In this document: positions 36,498 to 45,522 of the stretch, piece by piece
How the letters are laid out: each line of letters begins with the position of its first letter
How positions within the stretch are numbered: position 1 is the stretch's first letter
DNA from: JASJBU01 sp963797085
GTDB lineage: Bacteria; Pseudomonadota; Gammaproteobacteria; Chromatiales; Chromatiaceae
Assembly (NCBI GenBank): GCA_963797085.1
Contig: CAWCOA010000001.1
Location: forward strand, 237,859-301,858
DNA length: 64,000 nt
Direction: 5' to 3'
Program-made: the position numbers and the translations under genes
The notes under the pieces: model-generated
What the model saw: the letters and a program-made list of their open reading frames with translations, nothing else
What the model was told of the DNA's origin: nothing
The model's database searches: none

Positions 36498-36559
36498 GGT
36501 CTTGCAATAACACATTGCAGATGCATCATTGAAGACTTAACCCCATCACTCTGATAAAA

Positions 36560-36710
36560 TGGATCGCCTCTATCGGCGATATGCAGGTGAAACTCGATCG
36601 ATTGGTCTACCGAGGAGTTGCGGGTCTCTCTGTTCGCCCAAGAGCTGGGCACTGTCTATCCGATCTCCCTCAAGCGCGTGGAGAAACGCTGGCGGGAGCT
36701 GGGATTGTAA
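36560..36710 (+). repeat. hrpA 3' end, internally deleted copy (copy 2 of 3)
   Basis: TGGATCGCCTCTATCGGCGA to GATTGGTCTAC, then directly CGAGGAGTTGCGGGTC to the stop TAA at 36708-36710. Relative to the native copy about 220 bp (34855-35074) is missing. The end reads KRVEKRWRELGL in its own frame, the normal HrpA C terminus. Confidence 0.85.
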
Positions 36711-36952
36711 ATATATACAAGAGCCATCCATGGCGCCAAGTGGCAGTCACGGGTAGATGCACATCAGGTTAGACTTTGTCTGAAAACCTGCCGTGGAAGC
36801 AGATGGCTGAATGCTTACCTGCGCTGGCGCTTGGTTGGGTTGCAAGTCTCTGCTATGTAGCCCCTATTTCTGTGGTTACCGATGCCCAGGCGCAATTCGA
36901 TGTGGTGGCCAAGGCCCGACCCAGCTGTAGATACCGCAGCCCTGAATGGCTG

Positions 36953-38159
36953 TCAGGGTTGTGGACAGGTGAGACCACTATCCCCGCGAACCAATACGCT
37001 AGCGTCGCAAGACACAGAGCCGATCAACTGATTAGTCTCCAGATCTGCGCGAGAGCCGAAGCTCAATACTAGATCAAGCCCGTTATCCAGGAGGGTCGAA
37101 TTGATGATTCTTGCGCTGCTCCCGTTGTCGACGAGCACCCCTGATTCGAAATTATTGCGGCTGGTGATCTCGCTGTCACCGGATAGATCGATTCGAGACT
37201 CCTGAAAAGCGCTCAGACCATGGCGCCTATTGTCCTCTACCACTACAGTGGACGCAGGCAGTCCGGGCATATTAAACAGGTTCAATAGTGAATCTTCCAG
37301 CTGGATTCCATCCAGGCCATTATTCCGGGAGCTAATCGAGCCACCGCGGTCCAGGTCTATGTTGGAATTGGAATTAGCCGATACACCGTGATTAAATCGA
37401 TTGCCATCCGCGACGATAGCGCCCTCAAAAACGAACAGCGTGGAACCGGAAACCACCGTAAGACCGGTTGCCAGATTGTCTGCGACAGTCAACTGGGTAT
37501 CGGCATCTGCGATCATTAGACTCGAGTTGATACCGACCTGGATCCCCAGTGTGTTGCTCTGAACAGTCACCGTCGCTTTGCTGAAGGTGGCGCTGGAATT
37601 GCTGTTCAAGATCATGCCGAAAACACCGTTGTTTTGGCTGATGAAATTGCCGGAGAATCCCACTTCTGAGGCACGATCGATATCTATGCCCAGCAAGCCG
37701 TTGTGCTCCGTTGTGGTATCGGTGATGGTTGCAGAGGAGTTTCCTCCAGACGGATTCCTGTATTGGAATTATCCTTTACGACCAGTTTATTTAGCGCAAA
37801 GTTTGCGCCACCTTTACCCAATATCCCTGTGTTGCCATTGCTTATAGTTAAACCCGTCAAAGTAACGGTATCGGCGCCTTGGATGGTGACGACATCCCGA
37901 GCACCATCCTCAGCATCCAGTCGGGCTTTGCCAAGTCCTTTAATCGTGAGCCGGTCAGTGGTGATGGTTACGCTTTCGTGGCAGGTACCTCGTACCAGGA
38001 ATGTGTCACCAGGGTCGGCGTCAACGATGCCTCGGCCAGTGAATCTCCACGGTTACAGTTGACTAGGATCTGCTCGCTATCTTCGCTATCTGCGAGAGCT
38101 GGATTTGTAGTCAAAAGCATCCCCGCTATCATCCATCTATGTATATTACTTTTTTCCAT
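36953..38159 (-). pseudogene. Frameshifted secreted right-handed beta-helix protein
   Basis: From ATG 38159 a signal peptide (IHRWMIAGMLLTTNPALA) is followed by EQILVNCNRGDSLAEA. One missing base near 38035 shifts to IVDADPGDTFLVRGTCHESV and GLTISNGNTGILGKGG. A second near 37740 shifts to NSSATITDTTTEHNGLLGID. The long final frame (37696-36953) is pure beta-helix: short repeats rich in N, S, G and D such as NSNSSATFSKATVTVQSN and ENNRRHGL-like turns. Corrected length is about 400 residues. Such proteins are pectate-lyase-like surface or periplasmic proteins; no catalytic site is visible. Confidence 0.65.
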
Positions 38160-38415
38160 GATTGCCTCCCTTCGAATATGGGTCGATTCGATACTTCGAA
38201 AGACCGGATCACTTGGTCCACGGGTATATATAAAAAACAGGTCGATATAAGACGATTAATTGACGATGAAACGACTGGGAAAATAAATCTTATTTATTAT
38301 GGCAGTCTAGGAACGACAAAGAGCGAAAACAACCCTAATTTATGTAGAGTAAAATGTTACATATGTTTTGCATCAACAAATTATGGATGCATTATCACAA
38401 AACTTAACCTATCAC
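38160..38415. other. AT-rich spacer upstream of the beta-helix gene
   Basis: 256 bp, very AT-rich. It is the likely promoter region of the minus-strand beta-helix gene and runs up to the sharp left edge of hrpA tail copy 3 at 38416. Confidence 0.4.
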
Positions 38416-38794
38416 GATCAACTGGATCGCCTCTATCGGTGATATGCAGGTGCAGCTGGATCGATTGGTCTACAAAGGATTCCTGCAACAGACCCCGGTG
38501 GAGAAACTCACCGAGCTGCCCCGCTATCTGCAAGCCATGCTGATGCGTCTGGATAAACTCAAGCATGCCGCAACCAGAGATCAGCAGCATCTGCGGGAAT
38601 TAGCAGGGGCCTATAGCAAATGGCAGGACTGGGATCGGCGTTGCCGCGAAAATAACCGTATAGATGAGCGCATCGAGGAGATCCGCTGGCACTTCGAGGA
38701 GTTGCGGGTTTCCCTGTTCGCCCAAGAGCTGGGCACCGCCTATCCGATCTCCCTCAAGCGCGTGAAGAAACGCTGGCGGGAGCTGGGCCTATAG
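38416..38794 (+). repeat. hrpA: hrpA 3' end, full-length copy with open frame (copy 3 of 3)
   Basis: Exactly the same length as the native copy (379 bp, GATCAACTGG to TAG). It is free of the two frameshifts: a start inside at ATG 38444 gives 116 codons reading MQVQLDRLVYKGFLQQTPVE, RYLQAMLMRLDKL, AGAYSKWQDWDRRC and ending KRVKKRWRELGL. This is the intact DUF3418 C terminus of HrpA. Without its helicase body it is probably not a working gene, but it keeps the reading frame the native copy lost. Confidence 0.85.
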
Positions 38795-38990
38795 AATGCT
38801 CCTTTCCCATGGACGATTCCAGTTGACTGATGCCAAAGCCAAGTGATAAAAAATCATCTAGATCATAAATTTAGGGGAGGGTTAACCCGTAGGAATGGTT
38901 AACCTGCAGGAGTCTCTGAATGTGGAAATAACTGGCGTCTGCAATTAACGAACTGGTTTGCAGACTGTGAATGTTGAGCAAGGAGGCTGA

Positions 38991-39584
38991 ATGACAACAC
39001 GAATCCTATTTATCGATGACCATGCCCTGTTTCGTGAAGGTTTGGTGCACGTACTGAGGGAACTGGACCAGGATCTGGATGTGATCCATGCCGCTACGGC
39101 GCCTGAAGCCATCGCTGCGGCCTCTTATTACCAAGGTTTGGATCTCATTCTTCTCGACCGCTCACTGGCCGGTAGCGACGGGATTTCCATACTCGCCCAA
39201 TTACGCGAAGCGGCGAATGGCACCCCTGTAGTCGTTGTTTCCGGTTCGGGAGGTGCATCGGATGTGCGCCGAGCATTGGATGCAGGCGCGGCAAGCTATG
39301 TTCCCAAAGCTGTTGGGGTCAAGGAATTGCTGATCGTCCTGCGGCGTGTGCTCACCGGAGAGTCTTACTTGCCGGCTTCTCTTTTGGCAGCAATGGCGCC
39401 GGCGAACGATACTCCGATTCTGTCTGAATCGATCAAACTCGATAAGCTCACGCAGCGGCAAAAAGACGTTCTTTTCCTGTTGAGTCAGGGGCTTTCCAAT
39501 AAGGGTATTGCGAACCGACTCGATCTCAGCGAAGGCGCTGTCAAACACCACGTCAGCGCCATCATGCGCTCAGGGCATGGGTAA
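38991..39584 (+). CDS. NarL/LuxR-type response regulator, C terminus shortened
   Basis: A 197-residue regulator. The receiver has D9/D10, phosphoacceptor D56 in LLDRSLAG, S84 and K106 in YVPKA. The LuxR HTH begins LTQRQKDVLFLLSQGLSNKG and reaches LSEGAVKHHVSAIM, then ends in RSGHG and a stop. In homologues the last helix continues about 12 residues (typically ALGVTNRTEAV-like). Adding one base near 39572 would give RAQGMGNWGSEV before TGA, so a recent frameshift at the very end is likely. DNA binding could be impaired. AGGAGG precedes the ATG. Confidence 0.82.
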   Translation: MTTRILFIDDHALFREGLVHVLRELDQDLDVIHAATAPEAIAAASYYQGLDLILLDRSLAGSDGISILAQLREAANGTPVVVVSGSGGASDVRRALDAGAASYVPKAVGVKELLIVLRRVLTGESYLPASLLAAMAPANDTPILSESIKLDKLTQRQKDVLFLLSQGLSNKGIANRLDLSEGAVKHHVSAIMRSGHG

Positions 39585-39813
39585 TTGGGGTAGTGAAGTG
39601 TGAATTCAGGAGATCAATGAAGACGATGCCGTTTTAGTTGGCTTTGGGGCACACTGGTTGGATTTCTACAAGATTGACTGAAGGAACAACCCGTCCTGAG
39701 AAATCATTCTTATTCATGATGGGGTTGTGGAAAGACAATTTTCCTCGATTGGTGGCGTCTATGGCCAAATCGGGTTATTCTTCCACAATTCATCCGCCAC
39801 CTGCAGACGACTG

Positions 39814-40728
39814 ATGTATTTTGAAATCGCCGACGTCGTAATTCCGGTCTGGTTGCTGTTAGCCTGGGGTGGCTTGGTGGGTATCGTATTCTCTACCGTA
39901 GGCGCTGCCGGCGGGATACTGGCGTCGGTCGGCATGATATCCGTGTTTGGCATCGATAATCCGAACCTGGTCAAGCCAATGGCGCAGGCGCTGACACTGG
40001 TCACCCCGCTGATCGCCGTACCCTTGTACATGCGCCAGTGTCGCGTGGTCTACAGTCTTGCCTTACTGCTCGCTGCCGGTGGCGTGCTCGGCGCGTTGCT
40101 TGGCAGCAGCCTGTCGGTCAGCCTGCTGTCCGACATGGAGGTCTTTAAACCGGTGTTTGCCGTGCTGGTATTTTTCATCGCTGCACAACTTGCCTGGCAG
40201 TTGCTGCGCACCGGTTCCGCCTCTGCCGCATTGAGCAAAACCATCCGTGCGGCGGAAGCCTACGAGCAGCATGTGAAAAGCGGCGGGGCATCCTGCGAAC
40301 TGGCCATCAAGTTTCGGCGTGCAACATTGCGGCGTTTTTATTTTCGCTTTGGGGACGAGGATTTTGCCTTCAGCCCCTGGCTGCCGCTTGGCGCTGGCAT
40401 GGGGGTCGCGGTACTGTCCTCTGCGCTTGGCGTCGGCGGCGGGTTCCTGCTGGTGCCGTTCATGAGTATCGTGATGCGCCTGCCGATGCATGTTATTGCC
40501 GGTACATCGGCGCTGGCGATCGCTGTTCACTCGGTTACCTCGATCACTAATTATGTACGCCTGGGTATTGCTCTGGACTACCCGTTGCTGGGTATCCTGA
40601 TGATCGGAGTCGTTGCCGGCTCTGCCATTGGCCCGCTGCTGAGCAAGCGCCTGCCGGAACGGGGTCTGCGCGCATTCCTCTGTCTGGTGCTGGTAGTGAT
40701 TGGCCTGCGCTATGCCGGTGTATACTAG
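39814..40728 (+). CDS. TauE/SafE family membrane exporter
   Basis: A 304-residue membrane protein from ATG 39814. A GTG at 39727 would add 29 polar residues before the first span, so the later start is preferred, although its ribosome site is weak. Eight or so spans are visible in two homologous halves: GGLVGIVFSTVGAAGGILAS in the first and MGVAVLSSALGVGGGFLLVP in the second, the paired Gly-rich signature of the family. Members export sulfite, sulfoacetate or other sulfur-containing anions. Sulfite export would suit a sulfur oxidiser, but the substrate is inferred. Confidence 0.85.
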   Translation: MYFEIADVVIPVWLLLAWGGLVGIVFSTVGAAGGILASVGMISVFGIDNPNLVKPMAQALTLVTPLIAVPLYMRQCRVVYSLALLLAAGGVLGALLGSSLSVSLLSDMEVFKPVFAVLVFFIAAQLAWQLLRTGSASAALSKTIRAAEAYEQHVKSGGASCELAIKFRRATLRRFYFRFGDEDFAFSPWLPLGAGMGVAVLSSALGVGGGFLLVPFMSIVMRLPMHVIAGTSALAIAVHSVTSITNYVRLGIALDYPLLGILMIGVVAGSAIGPLLSKRLPERGLRAFLCLVLVVIGLRYAGVY

Positions 40729-41317
40729 CCCATCTGTTTTGTGTGATGGTTTTATAACCTGCTTGTCGGGTGACAGGCATACCTTGCATTGGGCTGCCAT
40801 ACAGTTCTCTATGTCTTGTACCTCTAGGAGTTGGAGAAGGACGAAACAGTTTTATTATTTCTACTCAGAGGACGAATAAAAAATATCAGGGATAGAGGCC
40901 TTTCTAATCTAATCAATCTTCAATGGCAAAGTAGTTAATCCAGAATGCGGCCTTTGATTTCGCATAAGTAATACTCTTCATCAAGCTATCTGGCTCATTC
41001 CATCTCTTCGATACCGATAAAATAAGAAACCCTCCGGCAGTCGTCTGTTTGATCAGCCAGCGAAAAGTAAGCTGTTGTCAATCAAGGGTGATTGCCGATA
41101 TGAGTGCTGTAAACATCATAATTTCACCTTTTCATTGAGTGATAACCCTAATATTTTGTCGTACGGAAACAAACTGAAACACTACTCTCATTGAAGCTCA
41201 AATTGTCTGCCAATAATATTTAATATGAGATGGCCTGTCCCAACTGAGTCATGGGCAAATTTATCTCGGGTTAGTGGTATATACCTACATGGTGACTCGT
41301 TCAAAAGGACGTAAGAA
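40729..41317. other. Intergenic region
   Basis: A 589-bp AT-rich spacer. I see no gene, strong hairpin or repeat. The right part likely holds the promoter of the acidic secreted protein gene. Confidence 0.4.
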
Positions 41318-42091
41318 ATGAAATTGAAGAAATCTTTGAAGCAATCCCTCCTGTTCTTTTTATTGGTAATGTTCGCAATCGGTAGCGGCAGCCTGTTGGC
41401 AGACTCTGATGATGATCATGGCGGGGGTAATGAAGATCAGGGTGGAAACGGTGGCGAATCTCGCGATGCCCTCACTTCTGATTTTATAGCCATTCCACCG
41501 ACCAAAGGCAAAGGGGATGGCCAGTATTTCGAGATGAAAGGTGGCGATATCGAGACTGTATTGAATGCTGATGTACGCATTGCGCTGGAAAAACTTGATG
41601 CAGATGGTAATACTCTTGCGGTTTTGAATACACACCTGGGGATTACCACAGAGAATTATCAAGGTGCGGTTATCACCCTGTTTATCGGCAAGGACGAGGA
41701 TGGTGATGGCACTTGCATGACGGAAGGCCCCACATCCATTTGTGTGCTTCAAACCGGTGGCAGCGATGATCTCGAAATTAATCCGGATGGTATTCTGCAT
41801 GCGGCCTGGGCAATGGCCTTGCGTGAAGAGGATGATAATCTAAAAGGGAGTGGTGTTTGCTGGACAGACTTTGAGAGTACCGAGGTGGTTCCACAGTTTG
41901 ATGAAGATGGCAACATGACCAGTGTGGTGTTCAATATTGAGGGCGGTGAAGAGGGCATGCCGGAGATCAATGAAGATGATGGCACCATGGTCGGCTTTGG
42001 CGCACCTTGGTTGGGTTTCGACAATATCAACTGCAGTGATGATACTTCCTGTGAAATCATTCCCATCATGATGGGAATATGGGACGACTGA
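41318..42091 (+). CDS. Acidic secreted protein of unknown function
   Basis: A 257-residue protein with a clear signal peptide (KKSLKQSLLFFLLVMFAIGSGSLLA, cleavage near 29; quoted in part), then an Asp/Gly/Asn-rich linker (DSDDDHGGGNEDQGGNGGES) and an acidic globular part. Five cysteines appear in the mature part (GTC, SIC, GVC, INC, TSC). DEDGDGTC resembles an EF-hand-like or calcium-binding acidic loop. I recognise no family. GGACG precedes the ATG. It stands alone and converges on the GW-repeat gene. Confidence 0.65.
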   Translation: MKLKKSLKQSLLFFLLVMFAIGSGSLLADSDDDHGGGNEDQGGNGGESRDALTSDFIAIPPTKGKGDGQYFEMKGGDIETVLNADVRIALEKLDADGNTLAVLNTHLGITTENYQGAVITLFIGKDEDGDGTCMTEGPTSICVLQTGGSDDLEINPDGILHAAWAMALREEDDNLKGSGVCWTDFESTEVVPQFDEDGNMTSVVFNIEGGEEGMPEINEDDGTMVGFGAPWLGFDNINCSDDTSCEIIPIMMGIWDD

Positions 42092-42192
42092 TAAATAGCT
42101 GCACATTTGTGGCATTTCTTGCGGCCGGTTTTTTCAGCAGGGATTATGTTTACAAGAAAGTCCTGTAAAACCAGGAATATTTTGTCACTTAC

Positions 42193-42218
42193 AAGCCACC
42201 GGCTAAAGCCGGTGGCTT
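42193..42218. terminator. Strong hairpin between convergent genes
   Basis: An 11-bp perfect stem AAGCCACCGGC / GCCGGTGGCTT with the loop TAAA, placed between two convergent genes. The A and T ends are too short for a classic terminator, but it can work on either strand. Similar palindromes also occur as dispersed REP-like repeats in other genomes. Confidence 0.6.
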
Positions 42219-42296
42219 CAGTAACAGCTTAAAATTCGATTGACGGGGATTCTGCAGCGATTAGGAAAAAGCTATTCACTGTCTATTGAGTACCAG

Positions 42297-43175
42297 CTAG
42301 CCGAACGGAACAAGTAGCAGGCTGCCATCTACATCATGAGATAACTTCCAACCCCTGCTTTCAGCCGCTTTCATGATGTTAGAAAAGTCATTGCCCTTTG
42401 TTATCGACTGAATTCGGCCTGGAGCCCTGTGATGAAGGGTCGGAACCGGAGTTTTTACCTCGAAACCGGTTCTCTGGCCTGTGGAGATCTGAGATGTATA
42501 CAGTGACGGGCGTGAGAAGATCAGACCACCGGTTTCATCCCGATAGGTAATCCAGCCGGTGCTATTCAGCCGATTGGCGAGCGAATCCATGCCGCTTTGA
42601 ACAGGGGTTTGGAACGCCTGTTTGCTCTCTGCATGCTTTGCCGGCTGCCCGCTGGGTAGATGGACGATCAAGTCACCATTGTGGGTGAAATCTGTCTGCC
42701 AACCCACTGACTCCAGCCTTTGTGAAAGCTGTGGGAGCTTCCTTGGCCACTGTTGCTGGGTCAGCGAATCCGCCGTCGTCAGCGGTGACCTGTCCTGTGC
42801 AATGTGTGAGTGGTGGAAAGTCTCAGCAACTGACTGGTTGGGTCGTAAAATCAGATTCCCGCTATTATCCCGTGTTGCGAACCAACCCCTATCAGCCAGC
42901 GCATTGGCGAAATGCTCAAAGGTTAAGGGGTGTTGCTTGTGGCTTGCTGGTATCCTTTTTTGCGGGTACTGGACGATCAGTGACCCTGATGCGTTAAATT
43001 GAGCGTCCCAGCCCCTCTCATTGAGCACTAACTGTAATCTATTAGTATCGGTTGCATCAACATAGACGGATAATGGGTCCGATGAGTCTGCTGCTGCAGG
43101 ATTCAGCCCCAAAAAACCGATAAGACTGATGCCCATAAGAACCGAAGTGGGTAATTTTCTCTGGATTGAATTCAT
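42297..43175 (-). CDS. Secreted protein with five 24-residue GW repeats
   Basis: A 292-residue exported protein (signal peptide 1-29, ...GLNPAAAD). The mature part is five ungapped 24-residue repeats at 47-70, 89-112, 150-173, 199-222 and 267-290. In every unit position 9 is Gly, 10 Trp, 18 Gly and 20 Leu: for example LNERGWDAQFNASGSLIVQY and AADRGW-like variants, each a short amphipathic helix followed by a predicted beta hairpin. Linkers between units are Pro/Ser/His-rich and vary in length. I do not recognise the repeat as a known family. Periplasmic or surface location is inferred from the signal peptide. Confidence 0.7.
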   Translation of the reverse strand: MNSIQRKLPTSVLMGISLIGFLGLNPAAADSSDPLSVYVDATDTNRLQLVLNERGWDAQFNASGSLIVQYPQKRIPASHKQHPLTFEHFANALADRGWFATRDNSGNLILRPNQSVAETFHHSHIAQDRSPLTTADSLTQQQWPRKLPQLSQRLESVGWQTDFTHNGDLIVHLPSGQPAKHAESKQAFQTPVQSGMDSLANRLNSTGWITYRDETGGLIFSRPSLYTSQISTGQRTGFEVKTPVPTLHHRAPGRIQSITKGNDFSNIMKAAESRGWKLSHDVDGSLLLVPFG

Positions 43176-43627
43176 GAATAAACCATCCTCTCGTTGAAGT
43201 GATTGGTGTTGACATGGTGCCGAATAATTTTTTTTATATTGTTATTGATTAACAAAGTAGATTACTAGGAAATAAAGTCAAGTAAAATAAGATCATACTG
43301 GATAGTTTTATCTTGATTTATTAACAGCAGGGTCATTTTGTTTGTCTGAGCCAACCCTATACTTGCAGCGGCCAGGAATCGGCAGCCTGCATTCCGCTGG
43401 CCTTATTATGGGTAGCTGAAGCCCGCCTTGTATTACTTGCCCGTTCCATTGGGGCTGCCAGCAGGCACCATTAATAACTCGCGGCTAGGATGACGGTCAA
43501 TACCCACTGCTATTACAGGGACAATCCATCAATCTGAATTAAGAATTGTCAATAAATGCAGCACCTGAGGATTGTTATACTCCGCTGCGCTTAACTGACT
43601 GTAAAAAATATTTGAGGAGCTTTGATC
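43176..43627. other. AT-rich intergenic region between divergent genes
   Basis: A 452-bp spacer. The left 140 bp is extremely AT-rich (AATTTTTTTTATATTGTTAT) and should hold the promoter of the GW-repeat gene. Nothing else is supported. Confidence 0.4.
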
Positions 43628-44191
43628 ATGAAAAAGACGGTTGTAGCCTTGTTAGTCATTTGTATACCGATGCTGACATCGGCAGCAGAAGATGTGTCGA
43701 AACTGACCGCTGAGGGTAAAGGGGTCATCAAGTCCTTCTTTGGTGATCTGAAAGGAGAACTGGTGAAAGGGATGAAGGATGGAGGCCCGGTGCACACCAT
43801 CAATGTCTGCAACAAAGTAGCGCCCAATCTCAGCGATGCCCATTCGCAGATGAGCGGCTGGCAAGTTGCCCGGACCAGCCTGAAGCCGCGGAATCAAAAG
43901 AATGCACCTGATGCCTGGGAAACCGAGGTGCTGAACAAATTTGAAGAAAGAAAGGCGGCGGGTGAAGACCCGATGAAGCTCGTACAGGCCGAGATCATCG
44001 AAGACAACGGCCGCAAGGTGTTCCGGATGATGAAGGCGATCCCGACCGCCGAGGTCTGCACCAAATGCCATGGAGCCGAACTCGCTGCTCCAGTTGTGGA
44101 GAAACTGGATGAACTCTATCCCGAAGACCAGGCCCGCGGCTATAACGTGGGTGACCTGCGGGGTGCTTTCACGCTTAAAAAATCTCTCTAG
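43628..44191 (+). CDS. DUF3365 periplasmic haem protein
   Basis: A 187-residue protein from ATG 43628 (GAGGAG 9 nt upstream; a TTG two codons earlier is unlikely). A signal peptide (TVVALLVICIPMLTSAA) precedes a Tll0287-like DUF3365 domain with one c-type haem site C144-x-x-C147-H148 (VCTKCHG). GWQVARTSLKPRNQKNAPDA (cut at 20) is the characteristic family stretch. These domains bind one haem and are found as free periplasmic proteins or as sensor domains of chemoreceptors. The role is probably redox sensing or electron transfer. Confidence 0.88.
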   Translation: MKKTVVALLVICIPMLTSAAEDVSKLTAEGKGVIKSFFGDLKGELVKGMKDGGPVHTINVCNKVAPNLSDAHSQMSGWQVARTSLKPRNQKNAPDAWETEVLNKFEERKAAGEDPMKLVQAEIIEDNGRKVFRMMKAIPTAEVCTKCHGAELAAPVVEKLDELYPEDQARGYNVGDLRGAFTLKKSL

Positions 44192-44340
44192 AGAAGGGAT
44201 GAAGAGACAACCAGGGAAGGTTGCTCTTACTGCCTAATTATCTATAGTGACGGCAACGACTGCTGGATTGTGTTCTGCTCGATGAGAATTATCGGCAATT
44301 CAGCCATTATCATTCTTCGCCGACTGACAATACTAAAAAA

Positions 44341-45111
44341 ATGACGATCAACTGGAAGAAAACCGATGCCGCTATCTGGCGTATGCATAAAAAAAAGCTG
44401 CGGGCTGTCAAGAGAATTGACCCGATTGGCTTGGATGATCTGGTTGGTATCGATCAACAGAAGCACGAATTAGTGATGAATACCGAGCGCTTTCTTGCAG
44501 GGAAACCTGCCAATCACGCGCTATTGTGGGGAGCCAGAGGTACAGGGAAATCATCGCTTATCAAAGCCATTCTGAATGAATATAAAACCCATGGTCTTCG
44601 CTTGATAGAGGTGTTAAAAAACGATCTGATCAGCCTGCCTTACATTGTCGATGACATCCGTGAACTCCAACAGAGATTCATCATTTACTGTGACGATTTC
44701 TCATTTGAGGCCAACGATAACGCCTATGTAGGGTTTAAAACCATACTCGAGGGTTCGATTGAACAGCCCCCTGACAACGTCTTGCTCTATGTGACTTCCA
44801 ATCGCAGGCATCTGGTACAGGAATTCAAGCAGGATGATTTGGATACCAGAGTCATCGGCGACGAGCTGCACTACTCAGACACGGTTGAAGAAAAAATATC
44901 GCTCTCTGATCGTTTTGGTCTCTGGCTGTCTTTCTACCAGACCAATCTCGAAGGCTATCTGAAAATAGTCGATAGTTATTTTCCCGACTATAGCGGTGAC
45001 AGAGATGCATTGCACGAGGCTGCTAGGCAGTTCTCGATGCTTCGTGCATCAAGAAGCGGGAGGACGGCAAAGCAATTTTATAATTCATTTACAGCGTGGT
45101 CTGACGAGTAA
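44341..45111 (+). CDS. DUF815-family AAA+ ATPase
   Basis: A 256-residue ATPase. Walker A is GARGTGKSS (64-72) and Walker B IIYCDDF (115-120 with D118/D119), followed by sensor-like VTSNRRHL and an R-rich DTRVIGDE. DUF815 proteins are DnaA/DnaC-like P-loop ATPases of unknown client. No ribosome site is visible before the ATG; only an A-run precedes it. It follows the haem protein by 150 bp in the same direction. Confidence 0.87.
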   Translation: MTINWKKTDAAIWRMHKKKLRAVKRIDPIGLDDLVGIDQQKHELVMNTERFLAGKPANHALLWGARGTGKSSLIKAILNEYKTHGLRLIEVLKNDLISLPYIVDDIRELQQRFIIYCDDFSFEANDNAYVGFKTILEGSIEQPPDNVLLYVTSNRRHLVQEFKQDDLDTRVIGDELHYSDTVEEKISLSDRFGLWLSFYQTNLEGYLKIVDSYFPDYSGDRDALHEAARQFSMLRASRSGRTAKQFYNSFTAWSDE

Positions 45112-45522
45112 AGCGTCCTTCACTCAACACTGCTAACGCTTGTCTGTCATGAAATAGCTTTTTTACTGTTGCTCTCTGGTTTGCAGCCTGGTAACAGCTC
45201 GCAAGCCCTTGCCGAGGTTGTGCGGCAACGCAGATCAATGCAACCAACACATAATAAATTACTTTCCTCTCATACTGTGGGATGCATTATGACTGTCCGC
45301 TTATATTTCTATACGAAACAATAGGTTGATTGGTTTCTGTCGGCTGCTAAAGCTCACTCGGGGTGGCGATATTATTCACCGTAGTTTCTATATAAGGGCT
45401 CGCTGGCTTTTCTGCTCAGAATCCTGTTTTCTCCTTGAAGCTGTCTACGAATTAGAAAGCCTTGGGCTAATTTCTTAAGTCATGGTATCTTTTTTGTCTA
45501 GTTTAAAGAGCAGGAGTAGTGG
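45112..45522. other. Intergenic region
   Basis: A 411-bp spacer with no supported gene or strong structure. Confidence 0.4.

Larger units (their letters stand above)
36172..36559. other. Non-coding spacer in the decay zone
   Basis: 388 bp with no supported gene between the thioredoxin-like pseudogene and hrpA tail copy 2. It holds the second GGGGTCAGACT motif, the vestigial hrpA fragment and the 17-bp tandem repeat listed separately. Confidence 0.4.

Noticed and set aside
36776..37072. 98-codon plus-strand frame with a hydrophobic stretch
   Set aside because: Starts at TTG without a ribosome site and overlaps the 3' end of the beta-helix frame on the other strand, which has real protein character.
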